Both the position numbers and the translations under genes were made by a program. Shown in pieces: positions 50,985 to 59,921 of a stretch of DNA of 64,000 bases; position 1 is the stretch's first letter; every line of letters begins with the position of its first letter. The DNA lies in assembly GCF_002009425.1 (NCBI RefSeq), contig NZ_CP019936.1, positions 1,225,001-1,289,000 on the forward strand. Direction: 5' to 3'. The notes beneath the pieces were generated by a model, which made no database searches, was not told the origin of the DNA, and saw nothing but the letters and a program-made list of their open reading frames with translations. This DNA is from Thiosocius teredinicola (GTDB lineage: Bacteria > Pseudomonadota > Gammaproteobacteria > Chromatiales > Chromatiaceae).

Positions 50985-51731
50985 TCAGCCGATGTGCCGT
51001 GCCTGCCATTGCTGGTAGAGCCCATAGACGTGATCGCAATAGCTCTGCTTGTCGTCGAACAGGTGCGGCTCAATCGGATCATACACGTAGAAGTTCGCCC
51101 GGTTGTTGCTGGCGAACATGATGTTGCGAATATTCGCCAGCAGGCTGTGTCGGCCCCAATGGAAATCGTGCAAGGCCTCGTAGTGCAGATAGACCGGCAC
51201 GATCGGAATACCGGTTTTCAGCGATATCGCGAACACGCCGTGCCGGAAGGCGGGTTGCAGGCGCGGACCTTTGATGCCGCCTTCGGGATACAAGGCCACG
51301 TTGGTGCCTTGATTAACGTGCCGTTCTATCTGGTCGGCAGCGGCGCCGCGCGAATCGCGCGATTCACGTTGCACGAAGATGGTCCCGGCGGCTGCTGAGA
51401 TACGCCCGACCAACCACCAGTCTTTGACCTCGCGTTTCGCCAGACAGTCGACGTCGAACACCGCCGGGATACCGATGTCTTCGAACGACGATGGATGATT
51501 GGCGATCAACAGGTAGCGCGATGGCAGGGGATGCGTATGCCGGTGGTGAACGCGCAGGTCGACGCCTAGCGCATGTATCCACGTGCGGCACCAGCTCTGA
51601 AACAGCCGCCGATACCAGCCGCTGCGCCACGATGGCGGCAGAAAACTCAACAGGTACAGCAATGCGGTGAATACACTGAGCTCCAGCCAACCCAGCGTCA
51701 GCCAGACGACGCGTACGAACGTGCGAAACAT
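50985..51731 (-). CDS. PlsC-like 1-acylglycerol-phosphate acyltransferase family protein
   Basis: A 248-residue membrane-associated acyltransferase with an N-terminal hydrophobic segment (LELSVFTALLYLLSFLPPSW). Motif I reads ANHPSSFEDIG: the usual HxxxxD appears as HPSSFE followed by Asp, so the acid at +5 is Glu. Motif III is YPEGGIKG and motif IV IPIVPVYLH. It probably acylates a lysophospholipid or related lipid in the inner membrane. Following minus-strand genes are not obviously linked. Confidence 0.87.
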   Translation of the reverse strand: MFRTFVRVVWLTLGWLELSVFTALLYLLSFLPPSWRSGWYRRLFQSWCRTWIHALGVDLRVHHRHTHPLPSRYLLIANHPSSFEDIGIPAVFDVDCLAKREVKDWWLVGRISAAAGTIFVQRESRDSRGAAADQIERHVNQGTNVALYPEGGIKGPRLQPAFRHGVFAISLKTGIPIVPVYLHYEALHDFHWGRHSLLANIRNIMFASNNRANFYVYDPIEPHLFDDKQSYCDHVYGLYQQWQARHIG

Positions 51732-51772
51732 GCCGAGATGTCCGGGCCTTTGTCGAAGGTTCTGTGCAGAGT

Positions 51773-52183
51773 TTAGCGCGCGTGTGAGGCGATCAAGCCG
51801 TGCATATAGTTGGCTGTACGCACGCCGAGCAACATGCGCGATACCACGCCGTTCTCGATCAGTATCAAAGTAGGTGTTGCGCGGATTCCCATCTCACGCG
51901 ACAAGGCAGGATCGTCGGTAACGTCAAACTTGAAAACGGGAGCGCCGGTCTCGGCGAGGATGTCGACCTCTTTCGACATCGGGCGGCAGGGACCGCAGTG
52001 CGGTGCATAACAGTAGACCAGGGCTTTGCCGTTGACTGCGGCGAGTTCGGGAAAGCGTTTGAACAACGGGTCGGCAGCCAATCCCTCCGACGCGCGTGTC
52101 GCCACGTACATGTAAACAAGGTACAGGCCCCAGGTAATCGCAAGTCCGATGAATGCATATGCCAGGAGGTTCAAGGTCGGCAC
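51773..52183 (-). CDS. Membrane-anchored thioredoxin
   Basis: A 136-residue protein with an N-terminal anchor (LLAYAFIGLAITWGLYLVYM) and a thioredoxin domain with CGPC in YAPHCGPCRPMSKE and cis-Pro loop IRATPTLILIENG. The redox site probably faces the periplasm, supporting protein or cytochrome disulfide reduction. It is separated from the acyltransferase gene by 41 bases. Confidence 0.88.
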   Translation of the reverse strand: MPTLNLLAYAFIGLAITWGLYLVYMYVATRASEGLAADPLFKRFPELAAVNGKALVYCYAPHCGPCRPMSKEVDILAETGAPVFKFDVTDDPALSREMGIRATPTLILIENGVVSRMLLGVRTANYMHGLIASHAR

Positions 52184-52362
52184 TTTCCTCTCTTAGATGG
52201 CCGAATGGCCTTCTGCAAAGCGTAGACCCTGAATACACCGCCGGGAATAGGTAAAACGCCGCAATTAGCGTCGTCTGAGTGCATCCGTATATGCTGAAAT
52301 TGCCGAGTTGCCGGCGCTCAATGGCGGCATTGTATCGGGCGCGCGAACGCCGTTCGGGGCAC

Positions 52363-52566
52363 TCAGCGTCGCCGCCGGGTTTCGAGGCGTTTGTGTTTGA
52401 GTTCTTTCAGATTGCGCAAGCCGATCAGCAGTGCCCAGGCGCCCAATGTGAACAGCGCGACGGGGATGTAGCTGCTGATGGTGCTGTCTAGCGAGGCGGC
52501 CAAGGCGTCGCCTGCCATCGCCGCGGATGAGGTCAACAAGAGGCTTATTTGTGTTTTGTTCGGCAT
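52363..52566 (-). CDS. Small membrane protein (67 aa)
   Basis: It has a possible signal peptide ending ALAA (SLLLTSSAAMAGDALA), one hydrophobic segment (YIPVALFTLGAWALLIGL) and a basic tail (LKELKHKRLETRRRR). The basic tail places the C-terminus in the cytoplasm. No family is recognised. Confidence 0.6.
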   Translation of the reverse strand: MPNKTQISLLLTSSAAMAGDALAASLDSTISSYIPVALFTLGAWALLIGLRNLKELKHKRLETRRRR

Positions 52567-52801
52567 CCTTCTGTCACGCCAGTCGTTAGATCGTTAAGTT
52601 GTGTAAATTAATGCAAATACTTTGCCCTTCTTGATTTTCTACTCAAAAACAAGCACCTGGCGTCGTTCAGGGGTTTCATTCCGGGTCAGCTGTAAAGACG
52701 GCTGACAACCAACGAATGCGTTGTGCGCGTTGGTGAACGTAAATCAGGTTTTGCGCGCGGCCGCCGTTATTGGATGGAGGGGGCAAACCGGGAGGTGCGC
52801 A

Positions 52802-53530
52802 GTGGCAGAGCTTGAACAATGGGGGGTACCGTTGGCCGTCGCCGGCATGCTGGTGGCGACACTGTTCATGGCGGCTGTCGTTACGCGTTACCAGGCCCAT
52901 CTGGCGACGGTTCGGCTGGCGGTGCGGCGCATCGAGGTCGGTGTGCAAACGCTGTTGGCGATCTTCGACGACCTGCAGACCGTGTCGTTGTCACGTGAAC
53001 TTCGAGTGACCTTGCGCAGCGATGTGCTTGCCCGTTACCAAAAGATCAAGAAACTGCACAAACGCTACCTGGGTATTGCCGAGCGCATCGCCGAAGCCGA
53101 GACGGCACTGAATGCCGAAGGCGCCGCGCCCGGTGGCGTCGGGCCGATTGAAGACGAGCAGGCATTCCGCAAAATGCTGCGTGCGCTCGACAGGCTGATC
53201 GAGATCGTCAGCTACGGTGAAACCGTTCAACCGATACCCGCCGATGTGCGTGGCATCTTCAAACGCGAACTGGGTGAACGTCGCGCCGAAGTGGTGTCGC
53301 GTTTCTACATGGTCGAGGCGAAACGCTACGAGAACAATGGCAATTACGTGCGTGCGCGTATGCACCTGAGCAACCTGATGCAACTGCTGCGTCGCACCGG
53401 GCCTTCGACGGATTTCGTACGCGAACTGTACAACGAGGCGGATGCGGCGCTCGGTATCCTGAATCGCCACGACAGCGTTGACGTCGACGCGACGGACGAG
53501 GGTGGCGAACCCAACGCCTCTGTTGCCTGA
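52802..53530 (+). CDS. Hypothetical inner-membrane protein with helical cytoplasmic domain
   Basis: A 242-residue protein from GTG 52802 behind GGGAGG. It has one N-terminal membrane segment (PLAVAGMLVATLFMAAVV), then a long helical soluble region (QAHLATVRLAVRRIEVGVQT; RYQKIKKLHKRYLGIAERIA; RARMHLSNLMQLLRRTG) and an acidic tail. Coiled-coil or TPR-like packing is likely. Family not recognised. It converges with the DUF6455-like gene with a six-base gap. Confidence 0.78.
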   Translation: MAELEQWGVPLAVAGMLVATLFMAAVVTRYQAHLATVRLAVRRIEVGVQTLLAIFDDLQTVSLSRELRVTLRSDVLARYQKIKKLHKRYLGIAERIAEAETALNAEGAAPGGVGPIEDEQAFRKMLRALDRLIEIVSYGETVQPIPADVRGIFKRELGERRAEVVSRFYMVEAKRYENNGNYVRARMHLSNLMQLLRRTGPSTDFVRELYNEADAALGILNRHDSVDVDATDEGGEPNASVA

Positions 53531-53536
53531 CGCGGG

Positions 53537-53923
53537 CTACCGCTGTGTATCCGGCTGTTGTTCGCTCGGCTTTTGAATCGTTTTGAGGTCGTCGATATTC
53601 GCGCAAAAACCCAGGCCGGGTTCGGAAGACGGTGCTGGCGCCTGCAACACCTCGTCGCATTCGTTCTTGGCATCGCACGTGTCGCATTTGCGCATGTGGT
53701 TTTTAATATCGACCGCTTTTTGTTCGTGCAGATAGCGCGCTTCGTCGATGCCGAGATAACGCAACATGCGCGAAAGCCTGAGCTGGTCGAGGTCTTTCGC
53801 CAGCTGCCGGCGGAACCAATGGCCGGTGCGCAGGTTGCTTCCGATCGCCATCGGCAGGCGTATCGCGACGTAGATTATCGCCAGTACCAGCGGTACGGCG
53901 ATGAGCAGGCTCATCGTGTCCAC
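53537..53923 (-). CDS. DUF6455-like membrane protein with Cys cluster
   Basis: A 128-residue protein with an N-terminal membrane segment (LLIAVPLVLAIIYVAIRLPM), then LAKDLDQLRLSRMLRYLGID and a Cys-rich segment KCDTCDAKNEC followed by GLGFCANIDDL. This Cys spacing with a closing FCxN resembles DUF6455. The cysteines probably bind a metal. Function unknown. Confidence 0.72.
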   Translation of the reverse strand: MDTMSLLIAVPLVLAIIYVAIRLPMAIGSNLRTGHWFRRQLAKDLDQLRLSRMLRYLGIDEARYLHEQKAVDIKNHMRKCDTCDAKNECDEVLQAPAPSSEPGLGFCANIDDLKTIQKPSEQQPDTQR

Positions 53924-54017
53924 GGCTCACTCTCCCCCTTTGAGTGCTCGGCAGATTGTTGAACCTGTCAGCGCCTCAAACCTTGATCTCGATCAGTATC
54001 GGCAAGATCACGTGGCG

Positions 54018-54317
54018 TCACAGGTCGAACAGATCATCGGCTGCCGCGCGCAGGGCATCGGGGTCGGCCGCCGGTTGGTGGGCATCACTGCTGGGCTCGA
54101 AGTAGTCGCAGAAATTGGCCCGGTCCTTGTCTTTTACCGGTTCCGCGATGGGTTCTTCGCAGTCGTTGGCCCTGCCTGGCGCGAAGAACCGGCAATTGCG
54201 ACAGACGTGCGTCTGCTTGCGGCACTGCGGGCACTCGCCCTCTCGCTGGTAAAGGCTGGTTTCCAGGTGGTTGCCGCACGACCAGCAAGTACCTTCGGCA
54301 TTCGGTGACACGGCCAT
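54018..54317 (-). CDS. Zinc-ribbon protein (99 aa)
   Basis: A small soluble protein with three Cys pairs: CWSC, CPQC and CRNC, then a lone Cys in ANDCEEP and another in FCDYF. It looks like tandem zinc ribbons (TCWSCGNHLETSLYQREGEC) with an acidic tail. ATG 54317 starts MAVSPNAEG; upstream frame is non-coding. Divergent from the 54412 gene. Nucleic-acid or protein interaction is plausible but unproven. Confidence 0.8.
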   Translation of the reverse strand: MAVSPNAEGTCWSCGNHLETSLYQREGECPQCRKQTHVCRNCRFFAPGRANDCEEPIAEPVKDKDRANFCDYFEPSSDAHQPAADPDALRAAADDLFDL

Positions 54318-54411
54318 TCCCCACGGTTCTAATTCGATCGTCAGGCTTAAGATTCTGGCATGTTTGACCGATAACCGTGAGTACAATTCCGATAAGAGAT
54401 CCGGCTGCGTC

Positions 54412-55248
54412 GTGAAAGACCCGCTCGAGATAAACATTGCTGGCCGCGTGATGATGCTGCTGACGCGCCTTGGTATGAGCAACACGCGTTGTCTCGACGT
54501 GTGCACCAAGGCCGTATCCGCGGTCGTCCATCAGCGCATGCGCACGGATGCCAACGTGAACTTCGGCAATGTCGGTCCGTTGATCGCCGAACAGCTCGGC
54601 ATGTTGGAGGCTGCGCTCAAGGCGCGGTCCGGCACATGCGGCGGGGCATCCGCAGCACCGGCCGCCGCAGCAGCGGAGCAGGCTGGGGATGCCGTTACGC
54701 CGGCAGCGCAAGACGCGGTGCAGGCCGAAGCAGAGCCGGTCTTCTACGATGACATGACCGAGCAGCCTGCCGCCGAGGAAAAGCCGGCCGAAGCACCGGC
54801 CAAAAAAGCCAAGCCGCCGGCACGCCATACCCCGCAGCCGATGAGCATGGAAGACAAGCTCAAAGAAGAACGTGAGCCGACGCAGAAGCTGCTGGCCGAA
54901 GACTGCGTGTCGGCCGGCCTGATCGATCCCGACCAGGCCAAGAAGCTGATCCTGAGTATGACGGGCAAGACCAGCCAGGATGCCGAGACCGACATCGTCG
55001 AGCACCTGCGAGGCGTGTTGCAGGAGCAGGTCAAGAAACTGATCCGCAAGGCGAAGAACGGCGGGCCCTGGGCGTCGCCGCATTCGCAGGAGCAGCTGCG
55101 CAAAGACATTCATAGCGCCAAGACGGTGCGCAGTGTGTTGACGATGCGCCGCCAGGTCATCAAGGAACTCCAGCAGTGGGAGAAGGAACACGGCCGTGGC
55201 GGTATCCTCGGCCTGTTCAGCGGACGTCGCAAAACCGCCGGTCGTTAA
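54412..55248 (+). CDS. Hypothetical multi-part protein with Ala/Pro/Glu linker
   Basis: A 278-residue protein from GTG 54412. The N-terminal domain (about 1-70: DPLEINIAGRVMMLLTRLGM, SAVVHQRMRTDANVNFGNVG) is followed by a long low-complexity Ala/Glu/Pro spacer (about 75-145) and a basic helical C-terminal domain (about 150-270: RGVLQEQVKKLIRKAKNGG; RSVLTMRRQVIKELQQWEKE). No signal peptide. I recognise no family; scaffold-like behaviour is one guess. Confidence 0.7.
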   Translation: MKDPLEINIAGRVMMLLTRLGMSNTRCLDVCTKAVSAVVHQRMRTDANVNFGNVGPLIAEQLGMLEAALKARSGTCGGASAAPAAAAAEQAGDAVTPAAQDAVQAEAEPVFYDDMTEQPAAEEKPAEAPAKKAKPPARHTPQPMSMEDKLKEEREPTQKLLAEDCVSAGLIDPDQAKKLILSMTGKTSQDAETDIVEHLRGVLQEQVKKLIRKAKNGGPWASPHSQEQLRKDIHSAKTVRSVLTMRRQVIKELQQWEKEHGRGGILGLFSGRRKTAGR

Positions 55249-55379
55249 CCGGCTTGATCCGACGTCTGCATTGACCGGCGCGGCGTCGCGGGGCAATCTC
55301 CAATCATCGCAAACATTCGAGCCTGAGCGCTGACGTTGCCGAATCGGCCTGACGGCGTCGCTGCGGCCAGCTACACCCT

Positions 55380-55802
55380 ATGAAAGAGTTCGTCCTGCAT
55401 TCGCAACTGGCGGCCGATTGCGCATTGGTCGGTGACCTGCCTCTGAGCCGTGTCCTGTTGCTCAACGATGGCCGCTATCCCTGGGTGGTGCTCGTTCCCC
55501 GCCGTGCAGACATCCGCGAGATCTACCAATTGAACCCGGACGACCGGCAGCAGCTGCTTGCTGAATCGTGCCTGGCCGGTGAGGTATTGATGCGCAGCTT
55601 CGATGGCGAAAAACTCAATATCGGTGCGCTCGGCAACATGGTGCCGCAACTCCATGTACATCACATCGTGCGCCGGCATGACGATCCTGCATGGCCCGGG
55701 CCGGTCTGGGGACATTCGCCGGCCGTCGCCTATCAACCACAACAACTGCATGAACGCCTCACGTTGCTGCGCGGGGCCCTTGGCACGGTGGATATCGCCT
55801 AA
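55380..55802 (+). CDS. HIT-family hydrolase/nucleotide-binding protein
   Basis: A 140-residue histidine-triad protein. The triad is in MVPQLHVHHIVRR, followed by DPAWPGPVWGH, a trait common in gammaproteobacterial HIT proteins. The family hydrolyses nucleoside phosphoramidates and related nucleotides. Its end overlaps the convergent GIY-YIG gene by four bases. Confidence 0.93.
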   Translation: MKEFVLHSQLAADCALVGDLPLSRVLLLNDGRYPWVVLVPRRADIREIYQLNPDDRQQLLAESCLAGEVLMRSFDGEKLNIGALGNMVPQLHVHHIVRRHDDPAWPGPVWGHSPAVAYQPQQLHERLTLLRGALGTVDIA

Positions 55803-56092
55803 CCGGCATGCTCGCTTGGCGATGAGATCTCGGTCGGCAAGGGGAGGGCGGTCTCGCCACGGATCAGGCGTTCCTTCTGAACCCTGCTGAGTTTCTTTAC
55901 CTGGTATTCGACGCGCTGCGCCTCACCCCGGTCGCCTACGGCCTGGGAAAAGACCAATTGCAGCGGACCGCGTCCGCGCAGGCGGCGAGCGCCGCGGTTG
56001 TTCTGGTGGGCGTCGAAGCGACGCTGCACGTCTGTGCTGATGCCGGTATACAGCGAGCCGTCGGCGCACCGGACGAGGTACAGATGCCACAT
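55799..56092 (-). CDS. GIY-YIG nuclease-fold protein (UPF0213 type)
   Basis: A 97-residue single-domain protein with LYLVRCADGSLYTGISTDVQ (the GIY-YIG strands), Arg in RRFDAHQ and AQRVEYQVKKLSRVQKERLI, typical of the YhbQ-like group. It probably cleaves or binds branched nucleic acids; the cellular role is not settled. It overlaps the HIT gene end. Confidence 0.9.
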   Translation of the reverse strand: MWHLYLVRCADGSLYTGISTDVQRRFDAHQNNRGARRLRGRGPLQLVFSQAVGDRGEAQRVEYQVKKLSRVQKERLIRGETALPLPTEISSPSEHAG

Positions 56093-56132
56093 CGTGGTTG
56101 TTCGACGTATCGTGGTGAATGCAATCGCAATA

Positions 56133-56651
56133 CTAGGGCAACCAGTGCTCGGATTCGAGTACCGTGAACTGTTTCAGGTAGTCGTAGGCATTGGCCGAGA
56201 ACTCGAGATAGTAGCCGTCGATGCGTGCGCCGCGCCGCAGTGGATGCATCCGTTCCAGGCGGATGCCTTCGGCAGCGAGCGCTCTGCCGATCAGGTCTAT
56301 CGCGGTCAACGAGCGGGTTTCGCGTGTTCCCATAGCGGTGCGTGAGCGAAAGCGCGAGCCGTTGTGATCGGGTCCGTGGCGGACCTTCGACACGAAGATG
56401 GTCTTGCCTTGCGGTCCGGCCGCGAGTTTCAGACGGTAGTTGCCGACCGCGATCGGTCGTGTGGCGCCCTGCCAGTTGGAGCAGTCGAAGGCCAGCTTGA
56501 ACGGAAACTCACAGGTGATGCGATCGCGCGCATGGATGTTGCTGCTCAGCGCCTCCATCTTTGCCGATACCGGCATCGACACTGCGAACAGTGACAGGAT
56601 GAGAGCGACGTGGCGAACGCGTGTTCTGAGTGTCCGGGCAGAGGTGTGCAT
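56133..56651 (-). CDS. Hypothetical exported protein
   Basis: A 172-residue protein from ATG 56651 with signal peptide (VRHVALILSLFAVSMPVSA). The mature part has LKLAAGPQGKTIFVSKVRH and GARIDGYYLEFSANAYDYLK, probably beta-rich. Two cysteines (ITCEFPFKLAFDC) may pair. No family recognised. It may follow the 56705 gene in one transcript. Confidence 0.72.
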   Translation of the reverse strand: MHTSARTLRTRVRHVALILSLFAVSMPVSAKMEALSSNIHARDRITCEFPFKLAFDCSNWQGATRPIAVGNYRLKLAAGPQGKTIFVSKVRHGPDHNGSRFRSRTAMGTRETRSLTAIDLIGRALAAEGIRLERMHPLRRGARIDGYYLEFSANAYDYLKQFTVLESEHWLP

Positions 56652-56704
56652 GTCCAGGCCTTTGCGTCTCCAGCGAAAACTTGCGTCGAATACCGGGGTC
56701 TCGA

Positions 56705-57028
56705 TCAGGCCGTGTTCGTATTGACGTCCAGGTAGCCGCGCTGGATAGCGGTCTCCAACGCCCTGGCGCCATTCACCAGTTCGTCGTACTCGAGGCGTAA
56801 ACGCGCCAGTTGTTTGAGCTGGTCGGTGCTTGCCTGGCCGTCTTCTGCATCGTTGCCGAGGGCGATCAATGCCTTGAGGTAGCGCGCCCGGGCGTTCGCC
56901 ACCAAGCACAAGACAGGGCGCAGATCGTCGAGCGTCAGCTCGGGGATCTCGGGGTTGATCACCTCGCGATTGATCGAACGCATGGTGCGTTCGAGCTCCA
57001 TCAGCAGGCGTTTACTGTCGTCCGACAT
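56705..57028 (-). CDS. Hypothetical helical protein (107 aa)
   Basis: A soluble all-helical protein (KRLLMELERTMRSINREVIN; LDDLRPVLCLVANARARYLK; LARLRLEYDELVNGARALET). No signal peptide. No family recognised; it could be a small adapter. Its reading frame is intact with good codon use. Confidence 0.72.
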   Translation of the reverse strand: MSDDSKRLLMELERTMRSINREVINPEIPELTLDDLRPVLCLVANARARYLKALIALGNDAEDGQASTDQLKQLARLRLEYDELVNGARALETAIQRGYLDVNTNTA

Positions 57029-57104
57029 GCAGTCAGCTCCACGCGGCGGGATAGGCCATATCCCCTTTTATCGGCAGCAGTCGGTGTCGGCTTGAGAGAT
57101 TAAT

Positions 57105-57482
57105 TCAGGTCAGGGCCTGTTCGAGGTCGGCCAATGTCGCAGGCAGGGCGACCACGGTATCCAGTTTGAACAGTGCTTTGAGCTTGTCGATGTGTCGAAT
57201 CTCGCTGCGATCGGCAAGAATCACGACGCGCGATGCCGGTGCGAAGCGTTGCAGGCTGCGTAGCAGGACATCGAGGTTGCTGACGTTGGCGCCGGCGTAG
57301 TTGTTGCCATAGCCGTAGAAGAAGTCGGCGACGACGACATCCGGCGGTGTCTGTTTCATCTTGGCGATCGCTTTACGCTGACCGTTGAACGCCAGCCGCT
57401 GATAGCCCAGCGTATCGCTGAGTGCGGATAGGTCGGGATGCGTCGGAGATTCGACGATGTCGAACAACAGCGGTGGTGCCAT
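57105..57482 (-). CDS. Hypothetical protein with receiver-like fold
   Basis: A 125-residue soluble protein with alternating beta and alpha pattern (LLFDIVESP; PDVVVADFFYGYGNNYAGAN; SRVVILADRSEIRHIDKLKA; DTVVALPATLADLEQAL). It resembles a CheY-like receiver, but the usual DD pair and phospho-Asp context are absent, so it is probably not phosphorylated. It starts ten bases after the small membrane gene at 57493. Confidence 0.7.
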   Translation of the reverse strand: MAPPLLFDIVESPTHPDLSALSDTLGYQRLAFNGQRKAIAKMKQTPPDVVVADFFYGYGNNYAGANVSNLDVLLRSLQRFAPASRVVILADRSEIRHIDKLKALFKLDTVVALPATLADLEQALT

Positions 57483-57492
57483 GCCTGCGGGA

Positions 57493-57627
57493 CTATTCGC
57501 CTGAATCTTGTTTACTACGGTGATGCGCTTGCCGGTCGCCCTGCCGGCGTTCGAGATACTTCAATGCCTGGATCGCACTGGCTACGGTGCCGATCAGAAA
57601 CAGAAAGACGAGCAACGCGATTTCCAT
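57493..57627 (-). CDS. Small membrane protein (44 aa)
   Basis: From ATG 57627: one hydrophobic segment (MEIALLVFLFLIGTVASAIQ) and a basic tail (KYLERRQGDRQAHHRSKQ). It immediately precedes the receiver-like gene, so the two may be cotranslated. Frame upstream is open but not coding-like. Confidence 0.6.
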   Translation of the reverse strand: MEIALLVFLFLIGTVASAIQALKYLERRQGDRQAHHRSKQDSGE

Positions 57628-57808
57628 CGGCTTGGGTTCCGTGTTCTTTGCCGGTGGGCGGCTACCATGTGATGATAGCGACACACCGGCTGGACGCAAT
57701 GGCAATTCGACATGCCATGCCGCGAATCGGCATTGTTCAGCGTGCGGCGCATGACCGCCGGGTACATTCCACGATTGAGCCGCATCTTGTGACGACAGGA
57801 GATCTGCC

Positions 57809-58582
57809 ATGCAGAAATTGACCGCCTTGCTGTTTGCAACCCTCGCCATGTTGACGATCCCGGCCGTCGCCAGCGACCTGGAAAAGGAAGGGCGTTGGGC
57901 CGAACAGGTGGTCGACGCGCTGCTCGATGGCGAGGCAGTCTATCTCAACGATGGCCGCGGTGACTTTCTGGCGATCGAAACGGAAAGTGCCGATGGCGAA
58001 TTGCGCAAGGCGGCGATCGTCATGCATGGAACCGGGGTGCACCCGAACTGGCCGACGGTTGTATTGCCGCTGCGGGTCGAGTTGACCCAGTCCGGCTGGC
58101 ACACCCTGTCGATCCAGATGCCGGTGCTGCCGAACGAGGCCGAGCATGCCGAGTACGCCAAGATCTACGATTGGGTGCCGGGCCGTCTGGATGCGGCGAT
58201 CGATTATCTGCGAGACAAGGGTTTCGACAAGATCGTGCTGATCGCGCACAGCCAGGGATCCACGATGACCAGCTATTACCTCAGCGAGGCGCCGAAACCG
58301 GTAGACGGCTTCGTCGCCATCGGTATGTCGGGGGGTATCGCCGGCGGGCCGATGGATTCGCTGGCGCAGCTGCCGACCTACAAGCTACCGATGTTCGACC
58401 TGTACGGCAGTGAAGACCTGCCGGAAGTGCTCGCCAGTGCGGATCAGCGCGCCGCGCAGGCGAAGCAGTCGGGGGGCGACTACACGCAGCAGATGGTCGA
58501 CGGTGCCGACCATTTCTTCGAAGGCGAGGAAAACGAACTGCTCGACGCGGTCAATGCCTGGTTGGACGCGCGTTTCCCCTGA
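57809..58582 (+). CDS. DUF3530-family exported alpha/beta-hydrolase-like protein
   Basis: A 257-residue protein with signal peptide (about 1-21, ending AVAS). The fold has AAIVMHGTGVHPNWPTVVLP, the nucleophile elbow LIAHSQGSTMTSYYL (Ser in HSQGS) and a late His in VDGADHFFEGEENELLD, so a Ser-His catalytic pair is present. Substrate unknown. It converges with the CBS-domain gene. Confidence 0.88.
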   Translation: MQKLTALLFATLAMLTIPAVASDLEKEGRWAEQVVDALLDGEAVYLNDGRGDFLAIETESADGELRKAAIVMHGTGVHPNWPTVVLPLRVELTQSGWHTLSIQMPVLPNEAEHAEYAKIYDWVPGRLDAAIDYLRDKGFDKIVLIAHSQGSTMTSYYLSEAPKPVDGFVAIGMSGGIAGGPMDSLAQLPTYKLPMFDLYGSEDLPEVLASADQRAAQAKQSGGDYTQQMVDGADHFFEGEENELLDAVNAWLDARFP

Positions 58583-58595
58583 TTGCGCCGTTGCG

Positions 58596-59177
58596 TCAAT
58601 CGAGCACAGTCTTGAGCGCGGCCTCAATCTTCGGCATGGGTTCGCCCGGCTGGATGTCGAGGCCGACCTGACCGCAGACCCGGGTCAGCGAAAAGATGCC
58701 GCAGATGTGCTCGTCGTTGTCGAGCACCAGGGCGTGTCGCCGTTGTGCTTCGCGCAGGCTCGATAGCACCTGGCCGACAACGGCTTTTTCAACAGCCGCC
58801 AGCGTCAGCACCTCGATCCGTCCGCGCAGCGTCATGATGTCCTGCACCAACAGCTCTTCGGGTTGCTCACCCGTCTTTGAGGCGATCTTCTCCGGCCGAC
58901 CGCTGTCGAGGTCGGTTACCGTGATCACGCCCATCACCGCACCGGTTGCCCCGGTTACCAACAACATGCGCACACCGAGTTTCTTCATACGTTCGCGGGT
59001 GGCTGCCAGGGTGTTGGTGCGTTCAACGGTCAAGGCAGTGACCCTGCGCAGGTCGGTCATGGCCTCGACCGCCGGACTGTCGACCGTCAGGCCGCCCGGA
59101 AATTGCTGCTCGGGTCGCGAATAGCCAGCACCGACCGGCATACTCTGGAAGTCCAACGCTGGGTATTTCTGGCTCAT
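58596..59177 (-). CDS. CBS-domain protein
   Basis: A 193-residue soluble protein from ATG 59177 (MSQKYPALDFQSMPVGAGYS). It carries two CBS modules (about 45-110 and 120-185): LAATRERMKKLGVRMLLVTG, GAVMGVITVTDLDSG, then VLSSLREAQRRHALVLDNDE and ICGIFSLTRVCGQVG. Such pairs bind adenosine nucleotides and regulate partners; no catalytic domain is fused here. Confidence 0.87.
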   Translation of the reverse strand: MSQKYPALDFQSMPVGAGYSRPEQQFPGGLTVDSPAVEAMTDLRRVTALTVERTNTLAATRERMKKLGVRMLLVTGATGAVMGVITVTDLDSGRPEKIASKTGEQPEELLVQDIMTLRGRIEVLTLAAVEKAVVGQVLSSLREAQRRHALVLDNDEHICGIFSLTRVCGQVGLDIQPGEPMPKIEAALKTVLD

Positions 59178-59270
59178 TGTCGACACTCCTGAAGGTGTTT
59201 GTTGGGCATAGGGTATTGCACGAGCGGCCGAACGCAAACCGGTGACCGTGATGGGCTCTGCCGGCAACTT

Positions 59271-59921
59271 TCAGTCATCCGCACTCTCGGTCGGGCGCAG
59301 AGCGCTGCCGCAATACCGGCAGTGGTAGATTGCGCTGCCGGTGCGCGCGCGATTGTGGCGCGTGGTGCTCAACGCGTGATCGCGGCAATCGCAGCGATAC
59401 GGCCAGCGACGCTGGCGCTTGATACCGGCCTCTTCGAGCGTGTAATCGTGGCAGCGGCTGGGTTGGTCGATCCCGAAGTACGCCATGACCGCGCGCCATT
59501 CTTCGCCGTGTGGGCGTACCCGGCCGTGGCAGGCTGTCGTAACCAGGTGCGCCACCTCGTGGGTGACGGTGGTGGCGAGAAAGTCCGCTGTGTGGCGTCG
59601 CGCGATCTCCAGGTTGTACCGCAGCACAGCCTTGCGCCGCTGCCACTGCACCTGGCCGGCGGCCTGGCCGCGCAGATCGAAGCGGATCTCGGGGGCTGGC
59701 AGGCGCGCCCGGTGACGTCGGCACAGCGGCTCTGCCTCGGCGAGCAGTTCCATCGTGCGACGGTGTATCAGGCGGCGCAGGGCCGGGTCGTCGCCGACCG
59801 TGGGCAACGCTTCGGAAGAGGGGGACTGCTGGGCTGCGGCCGGCCGTTGGGTGTGATGCAGCGGCTGGGTCTGGCGCTTGTTGCGGCGTTCGTTCGGCAA
59901 GGGTGATCGCTCAATCGGCAA
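59271..59921 (-). CDS. SprT-like zinc metalloprotease
   Basis: A 216-residue protein with a SprT-like domain (about 50-200). The HEVAH zincin motif is at residues 121-125, with a further His138 in [11 protein letters not shown]. The C-terminal zinc ribbon has CDC and CRYCG. SprT proteins relate to SPRTN, a DNA-protein crosslink protease, but bacterial roles are poorly known. Its start overlaps the folE stop by eleven bases, so the two are coupled. Confidence 0.9.
   Translation of the reverse strand: MPIERSPLPNERRNKRQTQPLHHTQRPAAAQQSPSSEALPTVGDDPALRRLIHRRTMELLAEAEPLCRRHRARLPAPEIRFDLRGQAAGQVQWQRRKAVLRYNLEIARRHTADFLATTVTHEVAHLVTTACHGRVRPHGEEWRAVMAYFGIDQPSRCHDYTLEEAGIKRQRRWPYRCDCRDHALSTTRHNRARTGSAIYHCRYCGSALRPTESADD

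Noticed and set aside
54085-55296. 403-codon minus-strand open frame
   Set aside because: It is antisense to the 54412 gene and ends by reading the zinc-ribbon gene in the wrong frame; a shadow of the Ala/Pro-rich coding sequence.
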